Origin: Fragum whitleyi | Lineage: Eukaryota > Mollusca > Bivalvia > Cardiida > Cardiidae | Direction of reading: 5' to 3' | Assembly (NCBI GenBank): GCA_948146395.1 | Contig: OX411549.1 | Location: 37,036,693-37,100,692 of the forward strand | DNA: 64,000 nucleotides | In this document: positions 1 to 11,600 of the stretch, in pieces | How positions within the stretch are numbered: position 1 is the stretch's first letter | Layout: each line of letters begins with the position of its first letter | Position numbers and translations under genes: made by a program | Notes under the pieces: generated by a model | The model's input: the letters and a program-made list of their open reading frames with translations, nothing else | Told to the model about the DNA's origin: nothing | Database searches by the model: none

Positions 1-1226
1 GTAGTGCCGGGCTTATTTTGATCCCGAAATTTTTAAACGACATCTACTACTGAACCACTGGGCCAGTTTCAATGAAACATTACCAGAATGTTCCTTGGAT
101 GATCCTTTTTGAAATTGTTCGCGAAATTTGAATCCATAAAAACGGGCATGGCAGGGCAGGGCCTATTTTGTCCCCGATTTTTTTGAACGATATCTCCTGA
201 ACCACTGGTCCGATTTCAAAAAAAACTGTACCAGAATGCTCCTTGAGAGACCCTTTTCAAAAAATGTTCGCGAAATTTTGATTGGTCCATATGGACATAG
301 CAGGGCGGGGTTTATTTTGAGCCCGAACTTTTTGAACGACATCTCCTCAATAAAACTGTACCAGAATGTTCCTTGGATGACCTTTTTCAAAAATTGTTCG
401 CGAAAGTTTGATTGGCCCATAAATATGGGCATTGCAGGGCGTGGCTTACTTTGAGCCCGGAATTTTCTCCTTAAAACTTCTTCTCCTCCTGAACCTCTTG
501 CCCAATTTCATTGAAACTTTACCAGAATGTTCCTTGGGAGACCCTTTTCAAAAATTGTTCGTGAAATTTTGATTGGCCTATAAACATGGGCGTTGTAGGG
601 CGGGTCTGTTTTGAGCCCGAAATCTTTGTAAAACATCTCCTGAACCTCTTTGGCGATTTCAACGAAACTGTACCAGAATGTTGCTTAGGTGACCCTTTCC
701 AAAAATTGTTCGCGAAATTGTGATTGGCCGATAAATTTGGGCGTGGCAGGGCGGGGATTATTTTGAGCCCGAAATCTTTGAACGACATCTCCTTCCTGAA
801 CCCACTGGGCTGTTTTCAATGAAATTTTACCAGAATTTTTCTTTTGTTACTCTTTTCACAAATTGTTCGCTAAACTCTGATTGGTCCATAAATATTGGCG
901 TGGCAGAGCGGGGCTTATTTTAAACCCTTAATCTTTGGACGGCATCTGATTTTAATGAAACATTACCAGAATAAGCCTTGGGTGACCCTTTGCAAAAATT
1001 GTTTGCGAAATTTTGATGGGCCTTTGAAATATTGGTGTGGCTGCTTTGAGTCACCTCTGTAATGAATGTGTGGGCAGGGTCTATTTTCACTGTAAATTCT
1101 TGGAATAACGACGCCTCTTCTACATTTGGACAATGTGAATGAAACTTTGCCTGAAAGTTTCTTAAATGAGATCCACTGGACCGATAAAATTCACCTGAGC
1201 GATTTAGGGCCATTCTAGCCCTCTTG
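1..1226 (+). mobile_element. HINE-like element, family A4, 3' part (5' end outside window)
   Basis: About nine degenerate tandem units of roughly 125 bp. Each carries a GAAACNTTACCAGAATGTT block, then TTGTTCGCGAAATTTTGATTGG, then GGCAGGGCGGGGCTTATTTT. The array ends in GAGCGATTTAGGGCC, then a small hairpin (GGGC...GCCC) and CTCTTG at 1226, which is the 3' end seen on other elements here. The start lies before the window. Two other A4 copies start at 61.25 and 63.76 kb. The overlapping short ORFs on both strands follow the repeat and are not genes. HINE assignment rests on architecture, not on a search. Confidence 0.75.
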
Positions 1227-2016
1227 TTTGATGTTTTGGAAAGGGTTCAGGGTCTCACCTTTTTAATGAATAAAAGTCATGCATTATACATGTACACATG
1301 TTTTATATTTGGGGCTTTAAAAAATCATACAAGCCAGCTTGAAAGCAGCTGCAAATTACTAATTGAATGCCAATAAAGAAAATATTTGGGATAATATAGC
1401 AGAAAAAATGAGAAATTATTGATCATCAGCATTTTTCTCTCTGACTTCAATGTTTTCCCATGATTTGTGGGGACTTCTTAACCTGGTTTGTTCGGGAAAA
1501 CTTACACTTAAATCAAAATCGTTGCGCCATATTTATTTACAGAATGTACAGAATCATAACATTTCGATTTGCTCTATTCACTTATACACAAAATAAATTC
1601 ACATTCTATGTAGTAGTTTTTTTTTGTTGTCTTTTCAAGCAATAATTTGTTGATGTCATTGACAGGGAAGTTGTAGAAAACATTGATAGAAATGTTGAAT
1701 TGCTCATAATTAGCAATTTATTCTTCTGTCTCAATTTTCCCTATATTATGTTCTTATTTTCGTTAGATTTATGTTGTCAATTGGAAAGGTGTAAATTGGT
1801 AGACTTCGTTATTTTTCACATCGAAGCAAGAGTAGGCAAGAATTGTAGCTCATCTCTTTCTTTCCTTAACCTTTTCCCGAACAACAAAATTTTAGGGCGG
1901 TGCATTTAGGAAGCTGTTGCAATGTCGAAACGGATGTTATAAAATGTAAATTTTGCTAATGATATTGTAAAGAAAGCATTGAATCAAAGGGGAAATGCTG
2001 ATCATCGGCTTTTTTT
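1227..2016. other. AT-rich stretch, nothing recognised
   Basis: AT-rich unique-looking sequence with short chance ORFs (for example 1460-1645 and 1700-1909). No splice-site pair, repeat or RNA gene could be supported. Confidence 0.5.
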
Positions 2017-2412
2017 ATCCCCCGTCGTATCGGCGAAGGGGATGTCAATTCTATCATTTTGAAACTTCATAGGTGGATAGATCCAATTCCGGAGAACCAC
2101 AGTGCACACGAACCACAACTCTTTCTTGCATTTTTTGGAGTTATTGCCCTTTGTTATTCTAAACGCTTAGATTTTGTCAGGAGTGTATCCCTGAACGTAT
2201 AATAGCTATCAACTTGAATCTTCCTAAGTGGATAGCCAACATTCAGGAAAAGTGCAGTGCACAGGAATCATAACTCTTGCATATTTTTGGAGTCATTGCC
2301 CTTTGTTGTTTAAAAACTTAGATTTTGTCCGGATCATATCTCCAAAAGTATTATAGCTATCAGCTTGTAACTTAATAGGTTGATGGGTGGATGAAGGGCC
2401 TAGCGTTCCCCG
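2017..2412 (+). mobile_element. HINE-like element, family J, 3'-truncated
   Basis: It starts after a T-run with the hairpin ATCCCC...GGGGAT (ATCCCCCGTCGTATCGGCG then AAGGGGAT). About 2.3 units of a roughly 150-bp repeat follow, each with GGAGTCATTGCCCTTTGTT. No 3' hairpin or CTCTTG end is seen, so the copy is probably truncated near 2410. Confidence 0.6.
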
Positions 2413-3400
2413 GCAGTTTTTTTTAACTCAAAATGTCCAAAATTCATTGCACATTTTGAGTTACTGATCACAACATCTTATATTACTGTTGAGATATAAT
2501 ATCAAAAACACATGGTGAGTTTTCCAGTGAACGAAAATATCTGAGCGATGTTCCGAGAGACCCTTTACCGATATTTCACTCGAAACCTGCTAGTATCCCT
2601 AGTACTAAAGGAAAATAAGAACCTCCACTCATCCCAAGATTCATTTTCTAATATTGAATTCAGATTTTAAATATACATTCATAGATATTTGAATAGATGG
2701 TTAAGAAACGATGTATTTTAGCAGAAAAACGAATCGGGCGAAACGTATGCACCAATGTTAGTACGCTGGAACGCTGCTAGACCATTAACTCGCTTCGAAC
2801 GATGCAATGATTTCTTCAACATATTGTATTGCTTACAAAGTCGACATACATGAAATTTATTGGAGCATTAATCGGCTTAATCAATTTGATGACGTTTTAA
2901 TTTTTAAGGTTCCCTATTGATCACTCGAGTTCATAATATTTCTATCCATGCTGGTGTTTTATTTACACTTTTTATAAAGATCTGATCTTATGTTTAGGAA
3001 TGTCACAATGAAATAAGTATAAATTTTGAGAAAAATTTCATCTAGCGCTTGATGCACTTGCGAAACTTAAAAAGATATATCCATCTTATTATTATTTGTT
3101 GTTGTTGTTTGCTTTTGCGACACTCAACAAACATGTCAATTGTCAAGCGATTGTCATCAGTAGAAACATAGTCGTGAACATGCTTTAGGCTTGTAACATC
3201 AACAACGCCAACTCAAACACGTACAACATGAACTACTTTTTCTTCTAGAGCTGATGTAAAACAGACTCGTGAATAAGAAGAATTCCGAAGTGGTCGTAAA
3301 TCAGAATTTTCAAAAGATAAAACTAACTGTGTAAACTATGTATTAAAAATTCACCAAATGAAACTTTATCATGAACTATTCGTACAGTGAAAAAACGACT
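2413..3400. other. Intergenic stretch, nothing recognised
   Basis: No coding signal or repeat structure could be supported. The short - strand ORF at 3323-3514 runs into the neighbouring SINE and is not a gene. Confidence 0.5.
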
Positions 3401-3673
3401 TTTGATTGATTGAATTGAGTTTAACGCCGCTTTCAACACTATTTCAGTTATATCGCGGCAGCTGGAGCACCTAACAATGGTTCCTGGTATTTCTCTCACC
3501 AGTACAATCACCACATCTTTTCCTAGCCTCCAGCTGCCATCTCACATAGGTCTACGATTATCAACCCATTGGTGAGATACAAGTAGTCGTAAAGAATGAG
3601 TGCCGCCGTCGGGGATCGAACCCGTGACCTCAGGATTGACAGTCCGACGCGCTACCAACGCAATGACGGCGGC
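3401..3673 (-). mobile_element. tRNA-derived SINE, full length, - strand
   Basis: Read on the - strand, a tRNA-like head (3673-3602) starts GCCGCCG and ends CGGCGGC, which would pair as an acceptor stem. It contains a B-box-like GGGTTCGATCCCC. A body follows, then the tail TATAACTGAAATAGTGTTGAAAGCGGCGTTAAAC with a short TCAA-type repeat at 3401. Flanks GTGAAAAAACGAC (before 3400) and ATGAAAAAAATCGAC (after 3673) look like an imperfect target-site duplication. The head and tail resemble mollusc V-SINE/RUDI-type elements; the subfamily is not verified. Confidence 0.85.
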
Positions 3674-4211
3674 GATGAAAAAAATCGACATAAAGCACTA
3701 TCGTACAGTTGGGTTGAGAGGGTGGCTGTTTCCTGAAAGCAATTATTTAGAGATTATTGAATCTTGAACAAAGGGGTTGCAATGATTTGATGAAAAATGG
3801 ATAAACCAAAGAAAAATTCAGCCTAATTGGATGATCCGCTTATAAAAATGCAAATTTAAGAAAGAAGTAGATAACCCATACTTTGTACAATAGTCCAGAG
3901 AAATAACCATAAATTTCCGTTTACATTAGCAAAAAATCGCAGCTCAAGATGTTGTGCCGATTGTAAGATACTTTGATTTGAAATTTACCATTTATCTTTC
4001 AAACAGGATAACTCACTGAACTTCCGGTTAATGCCACTGTACGGTTATACACAGTACACTTAATGCAATAACTATATATGCTATATATTAGGACAGAGTT
4101 TCACGAGCCAATTTGCATAAGTCGACTTTTAACCTTCAGACAGGAGTGTAGAGCTCCCATGCCCGACTTGTCCAACTAATATTATTTACCTGAGATCAAG
4201 TCAAATATTTT
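3674..4211. other. Intergenic stretch, nothing recognised
   Basis: AT-rich sequence between the SINE and the next HINE-like element; no supported feature. Confidence 0.5.
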
Positions 4212-5085
4212 AGCTCTACTGAGCACAAAGTGCTCCTGGTTAGCTATTGTGATCGAACTGTGTTGGGCGTCTGTCGTCCGGGCGTCCGTCACTGTCTTGT
4301 GTGCACTTTAGATTCCACATTCTTTGCCCCAATGTCTTGAAACTTGGTGAAAATGTTTGTCTCTATCAAATCTCGGTCAAATTCGGATTGGATCAAGTGA
4401 GGTCAAAAAAGGTCAAGGGGTCAAATCTTAGAGAAACCTTGTGTGCACTCAAAGAGGCCAAATTTTTTGTCCAAATGTCTTGAAACTCGGTCAGAATGTT
4501 TGTCTCTATCAAATATCGGATAAGTTCGAAATTGGGGTCAAAATTGGATCAAGGGGTCAAGTCTTAGAAAAACCTTGTGTGCACTCTAGAGGCCACATTT
4601 TTGGCCCTAAAAACTTGGTAAGAAAATCTGTCTCCATCAAATCTCAGTAAAATTCAAAATTGGGTCAAGTGGGGTCGAAATGGAGTCATGGGGTCAAATT
4701 TTAGACAATCCTTGATTGCACTCTAGAAGCCATATTTTTGGATCGAATGTCTTGAATTTTGATCAGAATGTCTGTCTCTATCAAATCAAGGTCAAGCTCA
4801 ATATTGGGTCAAGTGTGGTCCAAAATTGGTTGTCTTGAAATCTAAGACGAGTTCGAAAGAGGGCAAGAAACCAGGACACCCTTTCAAATCTATAAATTCT
4901 TTTTCTTCTTTAGAGGCACCATATTTGACCCAAATATCTTGAAATGTAATCGGAATTGTTGTCTTCTTGATAACTTTGTCTTTTGTTGAGCCAGTCATAA
5001 ATTTCAAATAAGTAGTTTTGACACTTTGCCACCTTTGTCAACTAAATGCCTCAGGTGAGCGCTTAAGTGGCAATGGCCTGAAGAC
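4212..5085 (+). mobile_element. HINE-like element, family A1, diverged
   Basis: The 5' hairpin AGCTCTACTGAGCAC...GTGCTC is followed by GTCC/GTCG short repeats. About five roughly 145-bp units follow, with the A1 signature CTAGAGGCCACATTTTTGG, CTTGGTCAGAATG and repeated GGTCA words. The 3' end is degraded: CTCAGGTGAGCGCTTAAG then GGCAATGGCC. The 5' GCTC...CTGAG and 3' CTCAGGTGAGC are the subterminal inverted repeats typical of the group. Confidence 0.75.
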
Positions 5086-5880
5086 AATGCATTAGTAGAT
5101 TTTGAATCAAAACATTTCACGTTTCAGATCAAAGTATGGTCTAGAATCAGTGCAAGTTCAAAATAGAAAACATGAGGAAAATGAGAAATTGTACTTTTAA
5201 TTAAAGTGAAATTTCTTTCCCTTTATGCTTACGGCAATCTGATTTAGAAATGTATTCACTTACTGTCATTGAATATGAAGCACACCTCAGTTGACCTAGA
5301 TTTATTGGATGAAAAATTAAGTCGATCGGTCTAATATTTACAGTTCATATTCTGAAAATTTAGGCGTATAACCTTGCGCTCCGCTAATAGTTTTTTTCGA
5401 TTAATTCTCAAATATGAATAATTTTGCCCATTCTTTTTGTAGCTAAATGTGGTAAAGATACAAGAGTTCCAGTGATTAAAGAAGCAATGATGAAAATATG
5501 TATTTGGCGAATGTCAGAAATTATCGAAGTAAAATGAAATACCAAACAAAGAGCCTTTTCTTTCTAGACATCACCCACATCCTTGTGGAATTAAACCATA
5601 TTTTCTAAATGTACTAGAGTATTTTTTGTATGTTTTGGGTAAATTTCCTCTGAACAATGATTTTTAAAGGTTGACACTTATGAGGAATTGAATGAGAAAA
5701 AAGCAAAAAAGCCTTCAATTACTTACATTCATTGCTTAGCAAAATTATTTCTCTCTGTTCATAAAAATCTCCCTGCCCATGAATTTTGCATAGCTCCTGG
5801 AATTGCTTTTTAGCATAAAAACGGTTCTCATGTTTCCATTTGCGATTTCAAGGGAAGACTTATAGATTAATAAAAACCTT
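5086..5880. other. Intergenic stretch, nothing recognised
   Basis: AT-rich, no repeat or coding structure supported. Confidence 0.5.
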
Positions 5881-6863
5881 CTAAGCACACCCAAGGTCAG
5901 CTGTTTTGAACGTCAGATGTCCGTTGTCAGGAGTCCGATGTGCGTCGTGCGTCTTCCACAATTTCTAAACATCTTCTCCCCCTAAACCGATGGGCCAGTC
6001 TTGATGAACTTTGGCAGCGGTGATCCTTGGGTCAAGCTCTACCAAAGTTGTTACTCTAAATGACATTCATCATTAAATCTTCCGTTACCATTAACAAAAT
6101 ATGTTCTTCTCTGATACCAGATGGCAGAGAGTTTCATATTTTTTATGAATTGGACCTCTAGTTGACCTCTACCAAGTTTGTTTATATCAATACCCTGGGT
6201 TCATGTTTGGGCCCCATCCTGGTGCATCACTTCTTACAAAGAATCAAAGAGCGAAAATCTTTATAAATCTTCTTCCCTTTAACCAGAAAGCAGACACCTT
6301 CCATATTTTGTTTGTACCATTTATTAGTGGACATCTACGAAGTTTATTCATATCAAAACCCTGGGATCATATTTGGACTCACCCAGGTGCAACCCTTTTC
6401 ACATAGATTCAAAGAGCAAAAACTTTAGAAACCTTCTTCTCTAAATCAAAAGGCAGACCATATCTTCCATATTTTGATTGTTATATCATGTATTAGGCGT
6501 CTACTTATGTTTTCATGTCATACCCCTTGGGCCATATTTGAGCTCTGATTGAAGTTACTCTATTTTACATAGACTCAAAGTATGACATCTTAAAAACTTG
6601 TTCTCTGAAACCAGAAGACAGTGACTTTTCTTACAGTCTCATTTAATTGTATTTCATGAAGTTTGTTCATTACATGTCCTTATGTTCATGTAAGGGCCGT
6701 GCCCAGGAAAATCTTTTTTCTCTTTGCTAAAACATTCTATGGTATAGATCTTATTTAGAAACTATTTCCGTGTTGACATCTGCCTATTTAATTGATGTGA
6801 TGTCCCAGGGGTCAAAGAGACTCGGGTGAGCGATCTAGTACCATAATAATAGTCTTCTTGTTT
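5881..6863 (+). mobile_element. HINE-like element, family A2
   Basis: A degraded 5' hairpin (AGCACACCCAAGGTCAGCT) leads into GTCCGATGTGCGTCGTGCGTC. Units of about 150 bp follow, with the A2 signatures ACCAGAAGGCAGACA and AAGTTTGTTCATATCAA. It ends GAGACTCGGGTGAGCGATCTAGTACC, a damaged hairpin, then CTTCTTG. The A2 end GATGTGATGTCCCAGGGGTC is present as in the better copies near 33.9 and 41.9 kb. Confidence 0.75.
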
Positions 6864-6872
6864 CCAATTTTT

Positions 6873-7485
6873 AGCTCCATTGGCCGAGGGTCACTGGGGA
6901 TATTTTCATGGCACTATGTCTGTTGTGTGACCATCCCTCTGTCCGTCCGGTCGTAAAGGTTTTCTTTAAAAATCTTCTACTCGGAAACTACTGATTTTTT
7001 TAACCAAGCTTCACGGGAATTATCCTTGGATGAGCTCTTTCAAAGGTCTTCAAGGAATTTTGATCCAATGATTATTAAGGTCTCAATTGGCATTACGAAT
7101 TTCAATACATGCATATGGTAATATGTGACTTTTCACAGCCCCTAATGATCCTTGAGTGACCCATTATCAGTCTACAAAAAATAATTGAGATCAGATGAAA
7201 AATATGTGTTTTATGGACAGAGGTTATTTCTCTATTTGTGAAAATTTTGACAAATGTTTTCTCGGAATTTAACCGATGGATATCAACCAAATTTCACTTC
7301 AGTGACCCTTGCGTGACCCTTTGTCAGTCTACACAATTGGTTTCTGGTGAGATAGAAAATATGTCTTTCATGGGCAGAGGTCATTTCTCTTAATGCTATA
7401 TAGTGGAATTTTGAAAACTCATTTTCTCAGAATCAAACAGACGGATATCAACCAAATTCCACTTCAGTAATCCTTTGTAATGTTT
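6873..7485 (+). mobile_element. HINE-like element, family C, 3'-truncated
   Basis: After TTTTT the 5' hairpin reads AGCTCCATTGGCCGAGGG, followed by a GTCCGTCCGGTCGT tract. About 150-bp units carry GATCCTTGGGTGACCC-like words and GGGCAGAGGTCATTTCTC. The same family occurs complete at 62993-63537. The 3' end is missing: at about 7486 it abuts an A4 fragment in the opposite orientation. Confidence 0.65.
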
Positions 7486-7734
7486 CATCGAAATCCGATA
7501 AGTAGTTAAGAGAGATGTCGTTCAAAGATTTTAAAATGGAAAAAAATGCCCCGCCCTGCCCTGCCCATATTTATGAGCAAATCAAAATTTCATAAACATT
7601 TTCAAAAAGGTGGTTACCCAAGAATTATTTTGGCAAAGTTTCATTCAAATGGTCCCGGTGGTTCAGGAGAAGTTTTAATTAAAAGTTGCAAAGCACAACA
7701 CGCTCCCCTGGCGCATGTTGTGCTCGAGTGAGCT
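7486..7734 (-). mobile_element. HINE-like A4 5' fragment, - strand
   Basis: On the - strand it begins at 7734 with AGCTCACTCGAGCACAAC, the A4 5' hairpin (compare 63755). One and a half A4 units follow, with GGGCAGGGCGGGGC and GAACGACATCTC. It joins the truncated family C element tail to tail, so one copy probably inserted into or recombined with the other. Confidence 0.65.
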
Positions 7735-8240
7735 AAAAACAAAGTTTACATCCGTAGATTTCCTCAAATTTTGTAAAAAAAATGAGAGTAATGATAAAAG
7801 TTATGGAACACTCTTTCATTTTGGAACTCTGTTCTTATAAATGCTACCCTATTTATGCTACCATATTACATTATAGCAAAATTTTGAACAGGCGTAATAA
7901 TGGACGGGTCATTACGCAGATTGTTTGACAGTGTTTAATTTCAAATAAAAGAATATATATCTACTGATAAAAATAGAAGTTGTTTTCAGCTGGTAAATTT
8001 TCTTTTATTATGATTGTTGCAATAATCATGATAAAAGAAAATTCACAGCACGGGGCAGTATTTTTTTCCTTCTTTTTTGGGGGGTCCCAAAAAAGGAATG
8101 GTTCCATACGGTCTCATTTTTTCCAAAAACGGGAGAAAAAAATCCGAATTTATAAAAGTCAAGCGTCTTGCCAAAGTTAATATGAAATAAGGCAAAGCCT
8201 TAAAAGCGATCGTAGCTTATCTGAAATATTGTTTGTTACA
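7735..8240. other. AT-rich stretch with a long palindrome
   Basis: Contains the palindrome at 7996-8043, listed separately, and homopolymer-rich sequence. No gene is supported. Confidence 0.5.
7996..8043. repeat. Near-perfect 48-bp palindrome
   Basis: The left arm AATTTTCTTTTATTATGATT and right arm AATCATGATAAAAGAAAATT face each other with almost no loop. By eye 22 of 24 arm positions match, and weaker symmetry (GCTG...CAGC) extends outwards. It may be a decayed foldback MITE. Confidence 0.8.
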
Positions 8241-8322
8241 AGAGAGAGAGGGGGGAAAGAAAGAAGAGCGGGAGAGAGAGTGTGAGAGAGAGAGAGGGGA
8301 GAGAGAGAGAGACAGAGAGACA

Positions 8323-8396
<74 letters not shown>
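8241..8396. repeat. GA/AG microsatellite
   Basis: About 156 bp of almost pure purine (GA)n with small interruptions, followed at 8399-8410 by twelve G. The long ORFs of alternating Arg-Glu (+) and Ser-Leu (-) across it are translation artefacts of the dinucleotide repeat. Confidence 0.95.
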
Positions 8397-8399
<3 letters not shown>

Positions 8400-8410
8400 G
8401 GGGGGGGGGG

Positions 8411-8625
8411 CATATGTAATTTATAGTTTAGTGCGAATGTGTTGAGTAGATTTATGTTTCTGATGCACAGCCGATACTCGTGATCCTTTCATTATTTAGG
8501 AGATGAAGAGTTTATTTCTTAAATTCACCGAAGTATGAAACTGAGAAACTAATCAGACTGTATGAATATGTTATGCAGATTCACACAGATTTTGATTAGG
8601 TTTTGAGGTTTACACCACTATGAAA
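8411..8625. other. Short unannotated stretch before the LINE target site
   Basis: No features seen apart from the 14-bp LINE target duplication that begins at 8626. Confidence 0.5.
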
Positions 8626-8639
8626 TCTAGACATAACTT

Positions 8640-11600
8640 AGTTTAAACATATTTTATTCATCATATATGTACAAAGTAACACGCATCTGTACATTACAAA
8701 ATATAATAAAACATACATATGACAAAATGGATGAGAACGAAAGCCTGGGCTTATAGAGTTCTTCTCCAACTTCCAGTAATAAACACTTATCTTGCTAGGA
8801 AATTCTTTATGTACATAACTTGCAGGTTGATTGTTATTTGTGATGAAAATGAAATTGGGATTATTAGCATGAGTATTTAGTACAACAGGACAAATCAATA
8901 TTTAGAAGAACAAAAAAAAAAAAAAACAACAAAAAACATTGGTGTGGATGGATGATGGAAAAAAAAAGTTTGACGGCTCTTTAGAAGATCAAATAAGATA
9001 GTTTTAGATTCTAGTCCGTGTACCCCTGACTGTGATAATGCTTTAAGAAGATAAGACACGGAAATGGGAAAATGTTCGTCTAATTAAATCGTTTACTACG
9101 ACGAATATAGTTCTGAACCGCGCAAAAAATATACTCATTGTCAGGTATTGTGTAATCAGTGTCGCCGAATAATATGACTTGAAGTGTTATAGGTCTACTG
9201 TATATTGTTTGTATAGCTTGAAATAGGTTATTTCTGATATCAAGGTAGAATGGACATTCAAAAAAATAATGGTGAGTGGATTCAACTGAACCGCAATTAC
9301 AAAGAGGTGATTCGATAATGTTTCTTAAATACAAATGCTCGTTAAGACCACTGCAATTGCTTCTGAGTCTAGCATGAAATACTTGCAATTTTCTGTCTCC
9401 ATAGAAATATAATTTATTTGGATTTGGTTTATCAAAATTTAATCGAAATTTAAAAATAGAAAGAGATTCGGCAGCCTTGGTGTTGTCCGGCAGGGAGTTC
9501 CAGTCACTCACCACAGACGGTAAGAATGACTTCTGATGTTGACTGGTTCTACAATGAATATTTATCAGATGATTTTGATTACGGAGGTTGTAGGAGGATG
9601 CATTACCGACTCTATCGGGTACAAGCTCACTGAGATAATTTGGTGTTAAACCGTTTATCATTTTATAAAAAAGTATCAGTTTATGCTTATATCTTCTTTG
9701 ATAGAGTTTTTCCCACCCACATTCTTTATAAAGATCATCTATTGATACTAGTTTAGTACAACCTGTAACTATACGCGCTGCTTCATTTTGTAACTTTTCT
9801 AATTGCTCTTTTAATTCATTCGAACAATTATCCCAAATGACGTCACCATACTCTAGTAGTGGCCTAATGAAAGAAAAATATATTATTTGAAGAGACATAC
9901 GATCAAGACTCATTTTCAATTTTCGCATAACTGCGATACGTTTCCATGCCTTCTCCATGCTATTAGTTATGTGAACATCCCATGAGGCATCATTTGACAA
10001 AGATATACCTAAGTGTTTATGGTTAATTACGGTTGGTATTTCAATGTCGGACATAAAAAGACTAGGATGTTGGGGCTTGTTACGTTTACGAGATACAATT
10101 AAGGATTCAGATTTTGAAGGATTGAATTTCACCAACCATTTCGTAGCCCATTTGCTAATTCTATCTATATCAGACTGCATATGATTTCCTGTTTCTATCG
10201 GATTTCTTACTTCCATTGATAGACTAGTGTCGTCTGCAAATAGATTAATGCTTGACTGTATGTCAGTAACAATATCATTTATATATACTAAGAACAAGAG
10301 GGGGCCCAAAATAGACCCCTGGGGGACTCCAGCAGTAACTTGGCTGGGGTTTGATACCCCCCCTGGTATAACTACTTTTTGAAGACGATTACTAAGGTAG
10401 TTAGTAAACCAATCTAGAAGTTTTCCCCTTATACCCGCTCTTTTCAGTTTGTATATTAGACCTTTGTGCCATACCTTGTCAAAAGCCTTGCTTATATCAA
10501 AAAATACTACTCTAAATTCTAAACCCTCATCCAATGCTTTACTAATTCTATTATAGATACTTGTAATTTGATTAATAGTGGAATCTCCAGGCATAAATCC
10601 TGACTGTGATGGAGTGAAAAAATGTGTATCTTTTAGGTAATTGTACACATGTTTAAATATGATTCGTTCAAAAACCTTTTCAATACAATTTAATAAAGAT
10701 ACAGGCCTATAATTTGATGGAAGAGACGAGTCGCCTGATTTAAATATTGGACAAACATTAGATACTTTCCAAGAAGTTGGTACTGAACAACAATGTAAGG
10801 AAGCGTTAAAGAGATCTAACAATTGCGGGGCTATTTGAGTAGCCGATTCTTTTAAAATTTTGTTGTTTATTCCATCAGGACCAGAAGCTTTACCAAGTCG
10901 TAAATTGTTAAGAACATCGCGAACTTCGTTTATCGTGATATTTATAGTATCAAGATAATTTCCTGGTGTAGTTTCTTGGTCAGGAGTTTCCTCAGGTATT
11001 GCAGTCGAGGTATCATCTGTACTAGACTGCATCGCGAAATAGGAATTCAGTAGGTTGGCCTTTTCATTTTCTTCGAAAATTATTGAATCATTTGACGAAT
11101 CATACAAAGGTGGAATAGATTTTGAGGAAGCAGGAGTTATAAAAGATTTTAATGTTTTCCACCAATCGCGAGAAGATAATGGTTCTGATTTTAATTTACT
11201 AGATAATCTGTAATGATATTGTTCTTTGCTTTCTCGGATAAGTGAAATTACTTTATTTCTAATTGACCGGAAATTAGACCAATGACTTTCATTATTTGAC
11301 CGTTTAGCCTTACGATATAATCTTTTTCGCCGACGAATGAATTTTTTTATTGCAGAAGTCATCCATTGAGGTTCTTGTGGATTTAATCTTAGATTTTTAC
11401 TAGGTACATGTTTACTTGTGTGTTCGACCAATACTTTCGAGAATCTTTCGGCATATATGTCAATATTTTCGTCCTTTACTGAATTCCAATTAAACTGCAT
11501 TAAATCATTCCTTAATCTATCATAGTTTCCAGCGTCATATTTCCATATTGTTCGTTCTACAATGTTAAATTTAGGCTTGAGGTAATTAAAGACTCCGAAA

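Noticed and set aside
3602..3673. Functional tRNA gene
   Set aside because: The tRNA-like sequence is the head of a SINE with the family tail; the anticodon region does not pair well.
8177..8445. Ser-Leu-rich and Arg-Glu-rich ORFs
   Set aside because: Translations of the GA microsatellite on both strands.
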